From an uncultured Parabacteroides sp. (GTDB lineage Bacteria; Bacteroidota; Bacteroidia; Bacteroidales; Tannerellaceae), in NCBI GenBank assembly GCA_900541965.1, contig UQLN01000017.1, positions 20,923 through 84,922 on the forward strand: a stretch of DNA of 64,000 nucleotides, written 5' to 3'. Made by a program: the position numbers and the translations under genes. The number at the start of each line of letters is the position of its first letter. Positions within the stretch are counted from its first letter, which is position 1. Positions 8,870 through 17,004 of this stretch are shown here, in pieces. The notes under the pieces are model-generated. The model was given only the letters and a program-made list of their open reading frames with translations, had not been told where the DNA came from and made no database searches.

Positions 8870-10327
8870 ATGTTGAAGCAACAGTTACAACAAAAGTTAC
8901 AGCAAAAACTCTCTCCTCAGCAAATCCAGCTGATACGCCTGCTGGAACTTCCGGCTATTGAGTTGGAAGAACGTGTAAAGCACGAGTTGGAGGATAATCC
9001 TGCATTGGAAGAGGGAAAAGAATTTGCAGATGACTTTGAGCGTGCTGATGATGGTGTTGAAGAACAAATACCGGGAGAAACAACCTCTGATATGGATATT
9101 TCTCTTGGTGATTATATGAGTGAAGACGATATTCCTGATTATAAACTCCGTGAAATAAGTGAAAGGGTTGAAAAAAAAGAAGATATTCCGTTTTCCGTAG
9201 GTCAATCATTGAATGAATTTCTGTTGCAGCAGTTAGGGCTTCGGGATTTACCCGAAAAACAATATCAGATTGCTGAATATATTATTGGAAATATAGATGA
9301 TGACGGTTATTTGCGCCGTGATTTATGTGCTATAGCCGATGACCTCGTTTTTCAGGCAGGGCAGGATGTGTCGGAAAAGGAAATAGAAGAAGTCCTTGTT
9401 ATCATTCAGGATTTTGACCCGGCGGGAGTGGGGGCACGGAATTTGCAGGAATGTTTGTTATTGCAACTTGCCCGTAAGGAAAAAACACCGGATACGGAAT
9501 TGTCCGTTCGTATATTAACAGATTATTTCGAAGAATTTACCCGGAAACATTACGAAAAGATATTGCGCGGACTGAATATAGATGAAGCTACGCTGAAAAA
9601 AGCAATCCACGAAATAACGGCACTCGATCCTAAACCTTGCAGTAGTTGGGGAGGTTCTATGGAAACAGCCATGAGTCAGGTTATTCCCGACTTTATAGTG
9701 GAAGCTGTTAACGGCGAACTGATTCTCAGTATGAATAGCCGGGGCGTTCCGGATATGCGTATCAACAGGGAATATGCGGAGATGTTCCAGGATTATGCTG
9801 GCAATAAGGCGAATCAGACTGCCAAAATGCGGGAAGCTGTACAGTTTGTAAAGCAAAAGCTGGATTCGGCACAATGGTTTATCGATGCGATCAGGCAACG
9901 CCAGGAAACATTGCAACGTACAATGGAAGCGATAATTCTGTTGCAGCGTGATTTTTTCCTGACCGGAGATGAAGCCTCACTGCGTCCGATGATTTTGAAA
10001 GATGTAGCGGAGCGGACCGGGTATGATATATCTACCATCTCGCGGGTGAGCAACAGTAAATATGTACAAACTAATTTCGGCATTTATCCGTTGAAATATT
10101 TCTTTTCGGAATCTATGCAGACCGATAGTGGGGAAGAAATTTCCACACGCGAGGTGAAGAAGATTATGAAAGAGCATATCGATAGTGAGGATAAACGGAA
10201 GCCCCTTACGGACGAGGAACTGGCATCTATCCTGAAAGAAAAAGGATATATCATCGCCCGCCGTACGGTAGCTAAATACCGTGAGCAGTTAGATATTCCG
10301 GTGGCAAGGCTGCGGAAAGAAATATAA
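8870..10327 (+). CDS. rpoN: RNA polymerase sigma-54 factor
   Basis: This 485-aa protein has the normal RpoN layout. A Gln/Leu-rich region I (about 1-48) interacts with activators, an acidic region II follows, then the core-binding domain. A helix-turn-helix lies around TGYDISTISRVSNSKY. The RpoN box near the C-terminus, ARRTVAKYREQLDIPVARLR, recognises the -24 promoter element. Sigma-54 initiates transcription only with AAA+ enhancer-binding proteins; none is encoded in this window. The next gene follows after 12 nt and may be co-transcribed. Confidence 0.97.
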   Translation: MLKQQLQQKLQQKLSPQQIQLIRLLELPAIELEERVKHELEDNPALEEGKEFADDFERADDGVEEQIPGETTSDMDISLGDYMSEDDIPDYKLREISERVEKKEDIPFSVGQSLNEFLLQQLGLRDLPEKQYQIAEYIIGNIDDDGYLRRDLCAIADDLVFQAGQDVSEKEIEEVLVIIQDFDPAGVGARNLQECLLLQLARKEKTPDTELSVRILTDYFEEFTRKHYEKILRGLNIDEATLKKAIHEITALDPKPCSSWGGSMETAMSQVIPDFIVEAVNGELILSMNSRGVPDMRINREYAEMFQDYAGNKANQTAKMREAVQFVKQKLDSAQWFIDAIRQRQETLQRTMEAIILLQRDFFLTGDEASLRPMILKDVAERTGYDISTISRVSNSKYVQTNFGIYPLKYFFSESMQTDSGEEISTREVKKIMKEHIDSEDKRKPLTDEELASILKEKGYIIARRTVAKYREQLDIPVARLRKEI

Positions 10328-10339
10328 AAACAAAAGGAT

Positions 10340-10960
10340 ATGAAGCTTTTTTTTAATTTTATATCAGGAATATTCCATCCGCTGTTGATGGTGACGTATG
10401 GGGTTGCCATGCTCCTTACATTCACTTATCTTGCTATTTATCCACCCAGTGTGAAATGGCTGCTGGTAGGAGGAACGTTTCTGTCTACGGCTGTAATTCC
10501 CGGTGCATTCATTTATATGATGGTACGAAATGGAGCGGCTGTTGATTTGGAGTTATCCGACCGTCGGGAACGGATAGTTCCTTACCTGATATTGATAACC
10601 TCGTTGATAGTCTGTGCATTTTATATGTATAAGATGATGTTGCCGTTTTGGTTTTTATCTTTGCTGATTGGAGCAAGTGTCGCATTAATCATAGCATTGG
10701 CCATTAATTTTTACTGGAAAATAAGTGCCCATATGATAGGTATCGGCGGCTTTTTCGGTGGTTTGATGGGAATAGCGCGTATCCATCTGGTAAATCCGTA
10801 TTGGGCCTTTGTTCTTGTACTGATAGCGGCCGGTTTGTTGGGTACTTCGCGTATCTTTTTAGGTAGACATACGCCAATGCAGGTTTATGCTGGTTTTTGT
10901 CTCGGATTTATATGTACCTTTGTAGCATCAATATTAAGTTATATCTATTTATTCATCTAA
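10340..10960 (+). CDS. PAP2-like integral membrane protein with altered motif 3
   Basis: This 206-aa protein has about six predicted transmembrane segments. It resembles PAP2 lipid phosphatases: a motif 1-like basic stretch (SDRRERIVPY), a motif 2-like ISAHM, and a motif 3-like SRIFLGRHTPMQ. In active PAP2 enzymes motif 3 is SRxxxxxHxxxD; here the last position is Gln instead of Asp. It may act on lipid pyrophosphates such as undecaprenyl pyrophosphate, or be a divergent member with changed chemistry. It follows rpoN by 12 nt. Confidence 0.75.
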   Translation: MKLFFNFISGIFHPLLMVTYGVAMLLTFTYLAIYPPSVKWLLVGGTFLSTAVIPGAFIYMMVRNGAAVDLELSDRRERIVPYLILITSLIVCAFYMYKMMLPFWFLSLLIGASVALIIALAINFYWKISAHMIGIGGFFGGLMGIARIHLVNPYWAFVLVLIAAGLLGTSRIFLGRHTPMQVYAGFCLGFICTFVASILSYIYLFI

Positions 10961-10976
10961 TAAAAACACTAGAATT

Positions 10977-11357
10977 ATGAATTTTCCTGCAGATTTAAAG
11001 TACACAAAAGATCACGAATGGATCCGTGTAGAAGGTAATGTCGGTTATGTTGGTATTACAGATTACGCTCAGAGCGAATTGGGTGAAATTGTATATGTAG
11101 ATATCACAACCGAAGGTGAAACTGTTGAGAAAGAAGAAGTATTCGGAACTATTGAAGCCGTAAAAACTGTTTCTGATTTGTTTATGCCAATCAGTGGCGA
11201 AGTTATCGAAGCAAATGCAGAGCTGGACGACAAGCCGGAATTAGTAAACGAAGATGTTTATGGAAACGGTTGGTTAATTAAAATTTCAATTTCAGACCCT
11301 GCAGAATTGGATGAACTGCTGTCTGCTGCTGAATACGAACAACTGATTGCAAAATAA
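10977..11357 (+). CDS. gcvH: Glycine cleavage system H protein
   Basis: This 126-aa protein has the lipoyl-attachment segment GTIEAVKTVSDL, with Lys63 as the predicted lipoylated residue. GcvH shuttles the aminomethyl group from glycine between the P, T and L proteins. It starts 16 nt after the PAP2-like gene and is followed by purE after 29 nt. GcvP, T and L are not in the window. Confidence 0.97.
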   Translation: MNFPADLKYTKDHEWIRVEGNVGYVGITDYAQSELGEIVYVDITTEGETVEKEEVFGTIEAVKTVSDLFMPISGEVIEANAELDDKPELVNEDVYGNGWLIKISISDPAELDELLSAAEYEQLIAK

Positions 11358-11386
11358 ATATCGGGTTCATTAATTATAAAGAAAAT

Positions 11387-11893
11387 ATGACACCTGTAGT
11401 AAGTATTATCATGGGCAGTACTTCCGACCTGCCTGTAATGGAAAAAGCAGCTAAATTGCTCGACGAGATGGAAATCCCGTTCGAAATGCATGCTTTGTCC
11501 GCACACCGTACACCTGCAGAGGTGGAAGCTTTTGCCAAAGGGGCGAAAGGACGTGGAATTAAAGTAATTATTGCTGCTGCCGGCATGGCTGCCCATTTAT
11601 GTGGCGTGATTGCTTCCATGACTACTGTTCCTGTAATTGGCGTTCCTATCAATTCGACTTTGGATGGTATGGATGCTTTATTGGCAATCGTGCAAATGCC
11701 TCCGGGAATACCTGTGGCTACAGTCGGTATTAATGGTGCCCTGAATGCCGGTATTCTGGCTGTTCAGATGCTTGCAATAGGCGACGAACAACTTCAGGAC
11801 AAACTGGCTGCTTATAAGGAAGATTTAAAGAAAAAGATCGTAAAAGCCAATGAAGAATTGGCTAAAGTATCTTTTAAATACAAAACAAATTAA
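11387..11893 (+). CDS. purE: N5-carboxyaminoimidazole ribonucleotide mutase
   Basis: This 168-aa class I PurE has the signatures GSTSDLPVM, LSAHRTP (catalytic His region) and GMAAHLCGV. It converts N5-CAIR to CAIR in purine synthesis. PurK is not nearby. The stop runs directly into a cluster of short repeats that precedes ispG. Confidence 0.96.
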   Translation: MTPVVSIIMGSTSDLPVMEKAAKLLDEMEIPFEMHALSAHRTPAEVEAFAKGAKGRGIKVIIAAAGMAAHLCGVIASMTTVPVIGVPINSTLDGMDALLAIVQMPPGIPVATVGINGALNAGILAVQMLAIGDEQLQDKLAAYKEDLKKKIVKANEELAKVSFKYKTN

Positions 11894-11990
11894 TTGACAG
11901 TTGACAAGTGACAAGTGACAGTTGAAATACAGTTTAGATAACTGTCAACTGTCACTTGTCAACTCTCAACTGTTGCTTGTCAACTGTTAA
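11894..11990. repeat. Inverted cluster of TGACA(A/G)GT-type short repeats between purE and ispG
   Basis: The left half (11894-11925) repeats TTGACAGT/TGACAAGT units. The right half (11941-11990) carries their reverse complements. The longest perfect pairing is 15 bp, 11899-11913 with 11950-11964. Several registers of pairing are possible because the units are similar. A related cluster lies on the other side of ispG. Confidence 0.85.
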
Positions 11991-11992
11991 AG

Positions 11993-13828
11993 ATGGATTA
12001 TTTTAATTACAGCCGCCGTAAATCTTCTGTCGTAAATATCGGCAATACACCTTTGGGGGGAGACAATCCAATTCGTATACAATCCATGGCAAATGTATCC
12101 ACTATGGATACGGAAGCTGCCGTACGCCAGGCAATCCGGATGATTGAAGCCGGATCTGAGTATGTGCGTTTTACCGCTCAAGGCGAACGTGAGGCCCGTA
12201 ATCTGGGTGTTATCCGTAAAGAACTGGATGCCGCCGGATATACCACGCCTTTAGTCGCAGATATTCATTTTAATCCGAGAGCTGCGGATGCTGCTGCCGA
12301 AGAAGTGGAAAAAGTCCGTATCAATCCGGGTAATTATGTGGATAAGGTTAAAACATTCAGCCTTTTGGAATATACGGATGAAGAATATGCGGCAGAGTTG
12401 CAGAAGATACGCGACCGTTTTGTTCCATTCCTTAACATTTGCAAAGAACACGGAACCGCCATCCGTATTGGCGTAAACCATGGCTCATTGTCCGACCGTA
12501 TTATGAGCCGTTACGGAGATACTCCGGAAGGCATGGTTGCCTCTTGCATGGAGTTTCTGCGTATATGCCGGGATGAGAATTTCCCGGATGTGGTAATTTC
12601 TATTAAAGCATCCAATACTGTTGTTATGGTGAAAACTGTCCGTCTGCTCGTACAGACTATGGACAGAGAAGATATGCATTATCCGTTGCATTTGGGTGTA
12701 ACCGAAGCTGGTGACGGAGAAGACGGCCGTATAAAAAGTGCCGTAGGTATCGGGGCGCTGCTTTCCGATGGGATAGGGGACACGATACGTGTCTCGCTGA
12801 GTGAAGACCCGGAGGCCGAGATACCGGTTGCCCGTAAGTTAGTGGACTATATTTCGGAACGTGAACAGCACCGGCCGATAGAAGCTGTGCTTGCTCCCGG
12901 ATACGACCCTATATCCGTAACCCGCCGTGTGAGCCGTGTGATAGAAGGCATTGGTGGTAATTTTCCGCCTGTTGTTATATCAGACCGCAGTAACGGTGAT
13001 TTTGAATTTGATTATTCGCCCTTGCCGGATTATATATATATAGGTAAAGAAGATCCTGAAAATCTACCGGATAATTTCCGTTTGCTGGTGGATGCTCATT
13101 TCTGGAAAGATTTGCCGAATGCGTATCCGTATTTTATCGCTTCTGAAGTGGAAGAGATGGCGAAATATCCGAACCGGTTGAAGTTTATCCGGTTGGCTTA
13201 TCCGGACCTGACGGAACGGGTGATAGATATTTTGAGTAAAGATAAAACGGTGGTTGTTATTCTGAGTACACATCATCGGAATGGAGTGGCATCGCAACGG
13301 GCTGCTTTGCATCGGTTGATGACTGCCGGATGTGATGTGCCAGTCGTATTGCATCATGACTACCGGGAAACGGATATTGAAGCCTTGCAATTGAAATCGG
13401 GAGCGGATTTCGGAACTCTTTTATTGGACGGTTTCAGCGATGGCATTATGTTGCATAATGAAGGATGCGAAGCGATGCTGGGAGATAGTTATATGTTTGG
13501 AATCCTACAAGCTACGCGCACTCGAATCAGTAAGACTGAATATATTTCGTGTCCGAGTTGCGGACGTACATTATACGATTTGCAAACAACGATTGCGCGT
13601 ATTAAAGAGGCGACATCGCATTTGAAAGGGCTGAAAATAGGAATCATGGGCTGTATCGTAAACGGACCGGGCGAGATGGCGGATGCCGACTATGGATATG
13701 TCGGAGCCGGACGAGGTCAAATCAGCCTGTATAAAGGAAAAGAATGTAAACTGAAAAATATTCCCGAAGATGAAGCCGTGGAACGTTTGGTTCGGCTGAT
13801 AAAAGAAAACGGGGACTGGACGGATTAA
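11993..13828 (+). CDS. ispG: 4-hydroxy-3-methylbut-2-enyl-diphosphate synthase (large-insert type)
   Basis: This 611-aa IspG (GcpE) makes HMBPP from MEcPP in the MEP isoprenoid pathway, using a 4Fe-4S cluster. The N-terminal TIM-barrel begins with NTPLGGDNPIRIQSM. The C-terminal cluster domain has the cysteines in SCPSCGRT and in GCIVNGPGE, with the conserved glutamate. At 611 aa it belongs to the long class with a central extra domain (about residues 270-500), as in Chlamydia, plants and Bacteroidota, rather than the roughly 370-aa E. coli type. Both flanks are short-repeat clusters, and no other gene is coupled to it. Confidence 0.96.
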   Translation: MDYFNYSRRKSSVVNIGNTPLGGDNPIRIQSMANVSTMDTEAAVRQAIRMIEAGSEYVRFTAQGEREARNLGVIRKELDAAGYTTPLVADIHFNPRAADAAAEEVEKVRINPGNYVDKVKTFSLLEYTDEEYAAELQKIRDRFVPFLNICKEHGTAIRIGVNHGSLSDRIMSRYGDTPEGMVASCMEFLRICRDENFPDVVISIKASNTVVMVKTVRLLVQTMDREDMHYPLHLGVTEAGDGEDGRIKSAVGIGALLSDGIGDTIRVSLSEDPEAEIPVARKLVDYISEREQHRPIEAVLAPGYDPISVTRRVSRVIEGIGGNFPPVVISDRSNGDFEFDYSPLPDYIYIGKEDPENLPDNFRLLVDAHFWKDLPNAYPYFIASEVEEMAKYPNRLKFIRLAYPDLTERVIDILSKDKTVVVILSTHHRNGVASQRAALHRLMTAGCDVPVVLHHDYRETDIEALQLKSGADFGTLLLDGFSDGIMLHNEGCEAMLGDSYMFGILQATRTRISKTEYISCPSCGRTLYDLQTTIARIKEATSHLKGLKIGIMGCIVNGPGEMADADYGYVGAGRGQISLYKGKECKLKNIPEDEAVERLVRLIKENGDWTD

Positions 13829-13918
13829 TTGACAATTGATAGTTGGCAATTGACAGTTAATATTTTATACAGGTATTAAACAACTGTCAACTGCTACTTG
13901 CCAACTGTCAACTTTTAA
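13829..13918. repeat. Second short-repeat cluster, between ispG and dut
   Basis: Positions 13829-13860 carry TTGACAAT/TTGGCAAT/TTGACAGT units. Positions 13881-13913 carry inverted counterparts (CAACTGTCAACTG, CTTGCCAACTGTCAAC). The family is the same as the cluster before ispG, but the sequence and the 20-nt spacer differ, so the two are related rather than identical. Confidence 0.8.
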
Positions 13919-13927
13919 ATATCTTTG
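13898..13927 (+). promoter_or_regulatory. Promoter of dut (TTG-N19-TATCTTTG)
   Basis: TTG at 13898-13900 lies within the right arm of the repeat cluster, and TATCTTTG at 13920-13927 follows after 19 nt. Transcription would start around 13934, giving a very short leader. The repeat thus supplies the upstream promoter element. Confidence 0.6.
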
Positions 13928-13947
13928 TCCGTTAATAATATATGTAT

Positions 13948-14382
13948 ATGGAAGTAAAAATCATCAATAAATCTCATCATCCATTACCTGCTTATGCTAC
14001 ACCTCTTTCCGCAGGAATGGATATCCGCGCAAATTTATCGGAACCTGTTGTTTTAAAACCGTTGGAACGTAAGCTGATACCGACCGGGCTATATATCGCT
14101 TTGCCGGAAGGTTATGAAGCACAGATGCGTCCCCGTAGCGGTTTGGCCTTGAAACATGGTATTTCCTTATTGAATACGCCAGGCACTATCGATGCGGATT
14201 ATCGGGGTGAGATTGGGATTATCCTGGTGAACCTTTCATCCGAACCTTTTACTGTGAATGACGGGGAACGTATTTGCCAGATGGTAATAACAACTCATAG
14301 CCATGTGGCTTGGAAACCGGTTGAAGTGTTGGATGATACGGAACGGGGTGCCGGAGGTTTCGGGCATACCGGAAAGGGATAA
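13948..14382 (+). CDS. dut: Deoxyuridine 5'-triphosphate nucleotidohydrolase
   Basis: This protein of about 144 aa is a trimeric-type dUTPase with all five motifs: AGMDIRA, PRSGLALKHGI, GTIDADYRGEIGIILVN, ERICQMVI and the glycine-rich ERGAGGFGHTGKG. It hydrolyses dUTP to dUMP, limiting uracil in DNA and feeding dTMP synthesis. An in-frame ATG 6 nt upstream (13942) is an alternative start. It heads a run of four closely spaced genes, the next starting 37 nt after its stop. Confidence 0.96.
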   Translation: MEVKIINKSHHPLPAYATPLSAGMDIRANLSEPVVLKPLERKLIPTGLYIALPEGYEAQMRPRSGLALKHGISLLNTPGTIDADYRGEIGIILVNLSSEPFTVNDGERICQMVITTHSHVAWKPVEVLDDTERGAGGFGHTGKG

Positions 14383-14419
14383 CCGTTCTCTATTCTCTCA
14401 AATACAAATTAAAAAGACA

Positions 14420-16177
14420 ATGTCTAAAATATTGAAATATATTTTGTTTTTATTGTTGTTGGTACAGGTTGTACCTGCAATGGCGTCGGATACCAAAAGT
14501 ACGGCATCGCCGGCATCTGCCCGGTTGAGCGAAGCTGACCGCAGGAAGTTTGACTACTTCTTTTACGAAGGGTTGAACCTGAAAGCGTCGGGGAAGTTTG
14601 ATGCGGCTTACGATGCGTTTAACTATTGCCTGGCTATAGATTCTACGGCATCGGCCGTATTGTACGAGCTATCCTCTTTCTATGTCCAGTTGAACCGTCC
14701 GGATAAATCTGTAGAAATGTTGAAACGGGCGGTAGCGAACAGTTCCGATAATTTTACCTACCGCATGGCTTTGGCAAGTATGAGCCGTAGCCAGGGAATG
14801 TATGGCGAGGCAGCTGATGAATACGAGAAGCTTGTAAAAGATTATCCTTCCAAGCCTGAATTGAACTATTATTTGGCGGATGCGTTGACGCAGGAAGGTG
14901 AAATTGCAAAAGCTATCGATGCCTATGATTCGCTGGAACAGTCAATAGGCATGAACGAGGCGCTTTCCATGCAGAAATATAAGCTTTATAATTCGTTGGA
15001 ACAGTCGGATAAGGCATTCAAGGAAATAGAAAAGCTGGCAGATAAATATCCGATGGAAGCTCGTTACCGGATTATGTTGGGCGACCTTCATCTGGAAAAG
15101 AACGACACGGTAAAAGCATTGGACTATTATAAGCAGGCATATGCTATCGATCCGGCAAATCCTTACTATATCGTTTCCATGGCCAATTATTATGAAGCTG
15201 TAGGCGATAAGGATGCTGCAGAAACACAGATTCGCAATGCCTTGATAAACGAACAATTGGATGTGGACACGAAAGTGGCTATCTTATCCCGCTATATCCT
15301 GAAATTGCAGCAAACGCAGAAGGGAACGGAAAGTGCTAACGACCTTTTCCGGACTTTGCTGGAACAGCATCCGGAAGATACGGAGTTGAAACAGATGTAT
15401 GGTGCCCTTTTGATGGCACAGGGGAAGAATGAAGAAGCTCGCTTCCAGTTCCAGTTGATAACCGAAATGGAACCTGATAATGCGGCAGCATGGCAACAGT
15501 TATTGAGTTTTGCTTTGAAATCGGAAGATATACCTGAGGTAATCCGTATTTGTACCCGTTGCCAGGAACTCTTCCCGGAGGCACCGGAATATTACTTTTA
15601 CTTAGGTATTGCTTACTATCAGCAGGAGAAATACCAGGAAGCGCTGAATACCTATTATGCCGGCCTGAATATCATTCCTGCAGAGAATGTAGGGCTAAAA
15701 TCCGATTTCTATGGTCAGATAGGGGATATCTACTATCAGATGAAGAAGATGGACCAGGCGTACAAATCTTATGATGAAGCATTGAAATACAATGATAAGA
15801 ATATTGTAGTCCTGAACAACTATGCTTATTTCCTTTCTTTGGATAAGAAAGATTTGAAGAAAGCAGAGCGTATGAGTGCGATGGCTGTTAAGCTGGAACC
15901 GAATAACTCTACTTATCTGGATACTTATGCCTGGATATTTTTTGTACAGGGAAATTATTCTCTGGCAAAGATTTATATAGAAAATGCATTGGCTAACGAC
16001 AAGACAAACAGTGCAGAGCTTATCGACCATTATGGGGATATTCTCTTTATGAACGGTGAGAAGGAAAAAGCCATTGAACAATGGAAGAAAGCTAAGGAAG
16101 CGGGTAAGGAAAGTGAAGTCCTGAACCGTAAGATAGCGGAAGAAAAGTATATAGAAGACACGAATATTGCACAATGA
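14420..16177 (+). CDS. Secreted tetratricopeptide repeat protein
   Basis: This 585-aa protein has a signal peptide (LLLLVQVVPAMAS) followed by about a dozen TPR-like helical pairs through to the C-terminus. Examples are YDAFNYCLAIDSTASAVLYELSS and YDEALKYNDKNIVVLNNYAYFL. It is probably a periplasmic or envelope scaffold. The frame is open upstream into dut, but ATG 14420 gives the signal peptide and follows the dut stop. The stop overlaps the next start by 4 nt. Linkage to DUF4292 and EnvC-like genes suggests an envelope-assembly role (inference). Confidence 0.85.
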   Translation: MSKILKYILFLLLLVQVVPAMASDTKSTASPASARLSEADRRKFDYFFYEGLNLKASGKFDAAYDAFNYCLAIDSTASAVLYELSSFYVQLNRPDKSVEMLKRAVANSSDNFTYRMALASMSRSQGMYGEAADEYEKLVKDYPSKPELNYYLADALTQEGEIAKAIDAYDSLEQSIGMNEALSMQKYKLYNSLEQSDKAFKEIEKLADKYPMEARYRIMLGDLHLEKNDTVKALDYYKQAYAIDPANPYYIVSMANYYEAVGDKDAAETQIRNALINEQLDVDTKVAILSRYILKLQQTQKGTESANDLFRTLLEQHPEDTELKQMYGALLMAQGKNEEARFQFQLITEMEPDNAAAWQQLLSFALKSEDIPEVIRICTRCQELFPEAPEYYFYLGIAYYQQEKYQEALNTYYAGLNIIPAENVGLKSDFYGQIGDIYYQMKKMDQAYKSYDEALKYNDKNIVVLNNYAYFLSLDKKDLKKAERMSAMAVKLEPNNSTYLDTYAWIFFVQGNYSLAKIYIENALANDKTNSAELIDHYGDILFMNGEKEKAIEQWKKAKEAGKESEVLNRKIAEEKYIEDTNIAQ

Positions 16178-17001
16178 ATAACAAACAACTTATATTTTTA
16201 GTACTTATCCTGCTCCTTTCCGGTTGTAAGTCGAAGAAAGTGGCAACAGTAGAGTCGGGAAGTGCCAAAGCACATAATGAATTTTTTATTTTGATGCAGG
16301 AACAGGCGTTTCAGTACGAAACCTTGACTGCACGTTTGAGTGTGGATTTAAACCTGCCGGGCAGCAACCTGAGTTCCCGGGTGGATTTAAAGATGATAAA
16401 AGACAGTGCATTCCAGTTGTCCGTGCAGCCGTTTCTGGGTATCGAGATATTCCGTATGGAGCTGACTGTAGATAGCGTAAAGATACTCGATCGTATGAAT
16501 AAACGCTATATGGCGGATAATTACTCGAATTTGAAAGAACAGACTCCTATCGAGTTCAATTTTTATAATTTGCAGTCGTTGTTTACCAACCAGTTGTTTT
16601 TACCCGGACATCAGAAAATCCAACCGAAGCAATACCGTCTTTTCGAATTGAAACAAGAAGGTTCTTATGCCGAAATCTTTGTAAAAGATGCTTTGGGCTT
16701 ACTATATGCTTTTGTTGCTGATGGAGAGGAGAAAATATTGTCTACCCATATAACCGACCCATCCGATAAATATGCATTAAACTGGGATTATTCGGATTTT
16801 CGTTTAACTGAAGGGCAACCCTTTCCGATGCGGATGGATGTAAAGGTGCTTGATAAAGGGGAATCGAAAGGAGGAGTTTCTTTGTATTTTTCCCGTTTGC
16901 AAACCAATGTGCCGGTGAATATGGAATTTTCTGTTCCGGCTAAATATCAGCGTATCACATTGGATCAGATACTCAAATCATTGGGTAATATAAAGATGTA
17001 A
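16174..17001 (+). CDS. DUF4292 lipoprotein
   Basis: This 275-aa protein has a lipoprotein signal peptide with the lipobox LLSGC near residue 18. The body is beta-rich and resembles DUF4292, a Bacteroidota family with a LolA/LppX-like lipid-binding fold suspected (family knowledge, no proven function). It overlaps the TPR gene by 4 nt and is followed after 3 nt by the EnvC-like gene, so the three are very likely one transcript. Confidence 0.82.
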   Translation: MNNKQLIFLVLILLLSGCKSKKVATVESGSAKAHNEFFILMQEQAFQYETLTARLSVDLNLPGSNLSSRVDLKMIKDSAFQLSVQPFLGIEIFRMELTVDSVKILDRMNKRYMADNYSNLKEQTPIEFNFYNLQSLFTNQLFLPGHQKIQPKQYRLFELKQEGSYAEIFVKDALGLLYAFVADGEEKILSTHITDPSDKYALNWDYSDFRLTEGQPFPMRMDVKVLDKGESKGGVSLYFSRLQTNVPVNMEFSVPAKYQRITLDQILKSLGNIKM

Positions 17002-17004
17002 AGA

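Noticed and set aside
14303..14419. Longer start for the TPR protein inside dut
   Set aside because: It would bury the signal peptide behind 39 residues; the internal ATG at 14420 gives a clean secretion signal.
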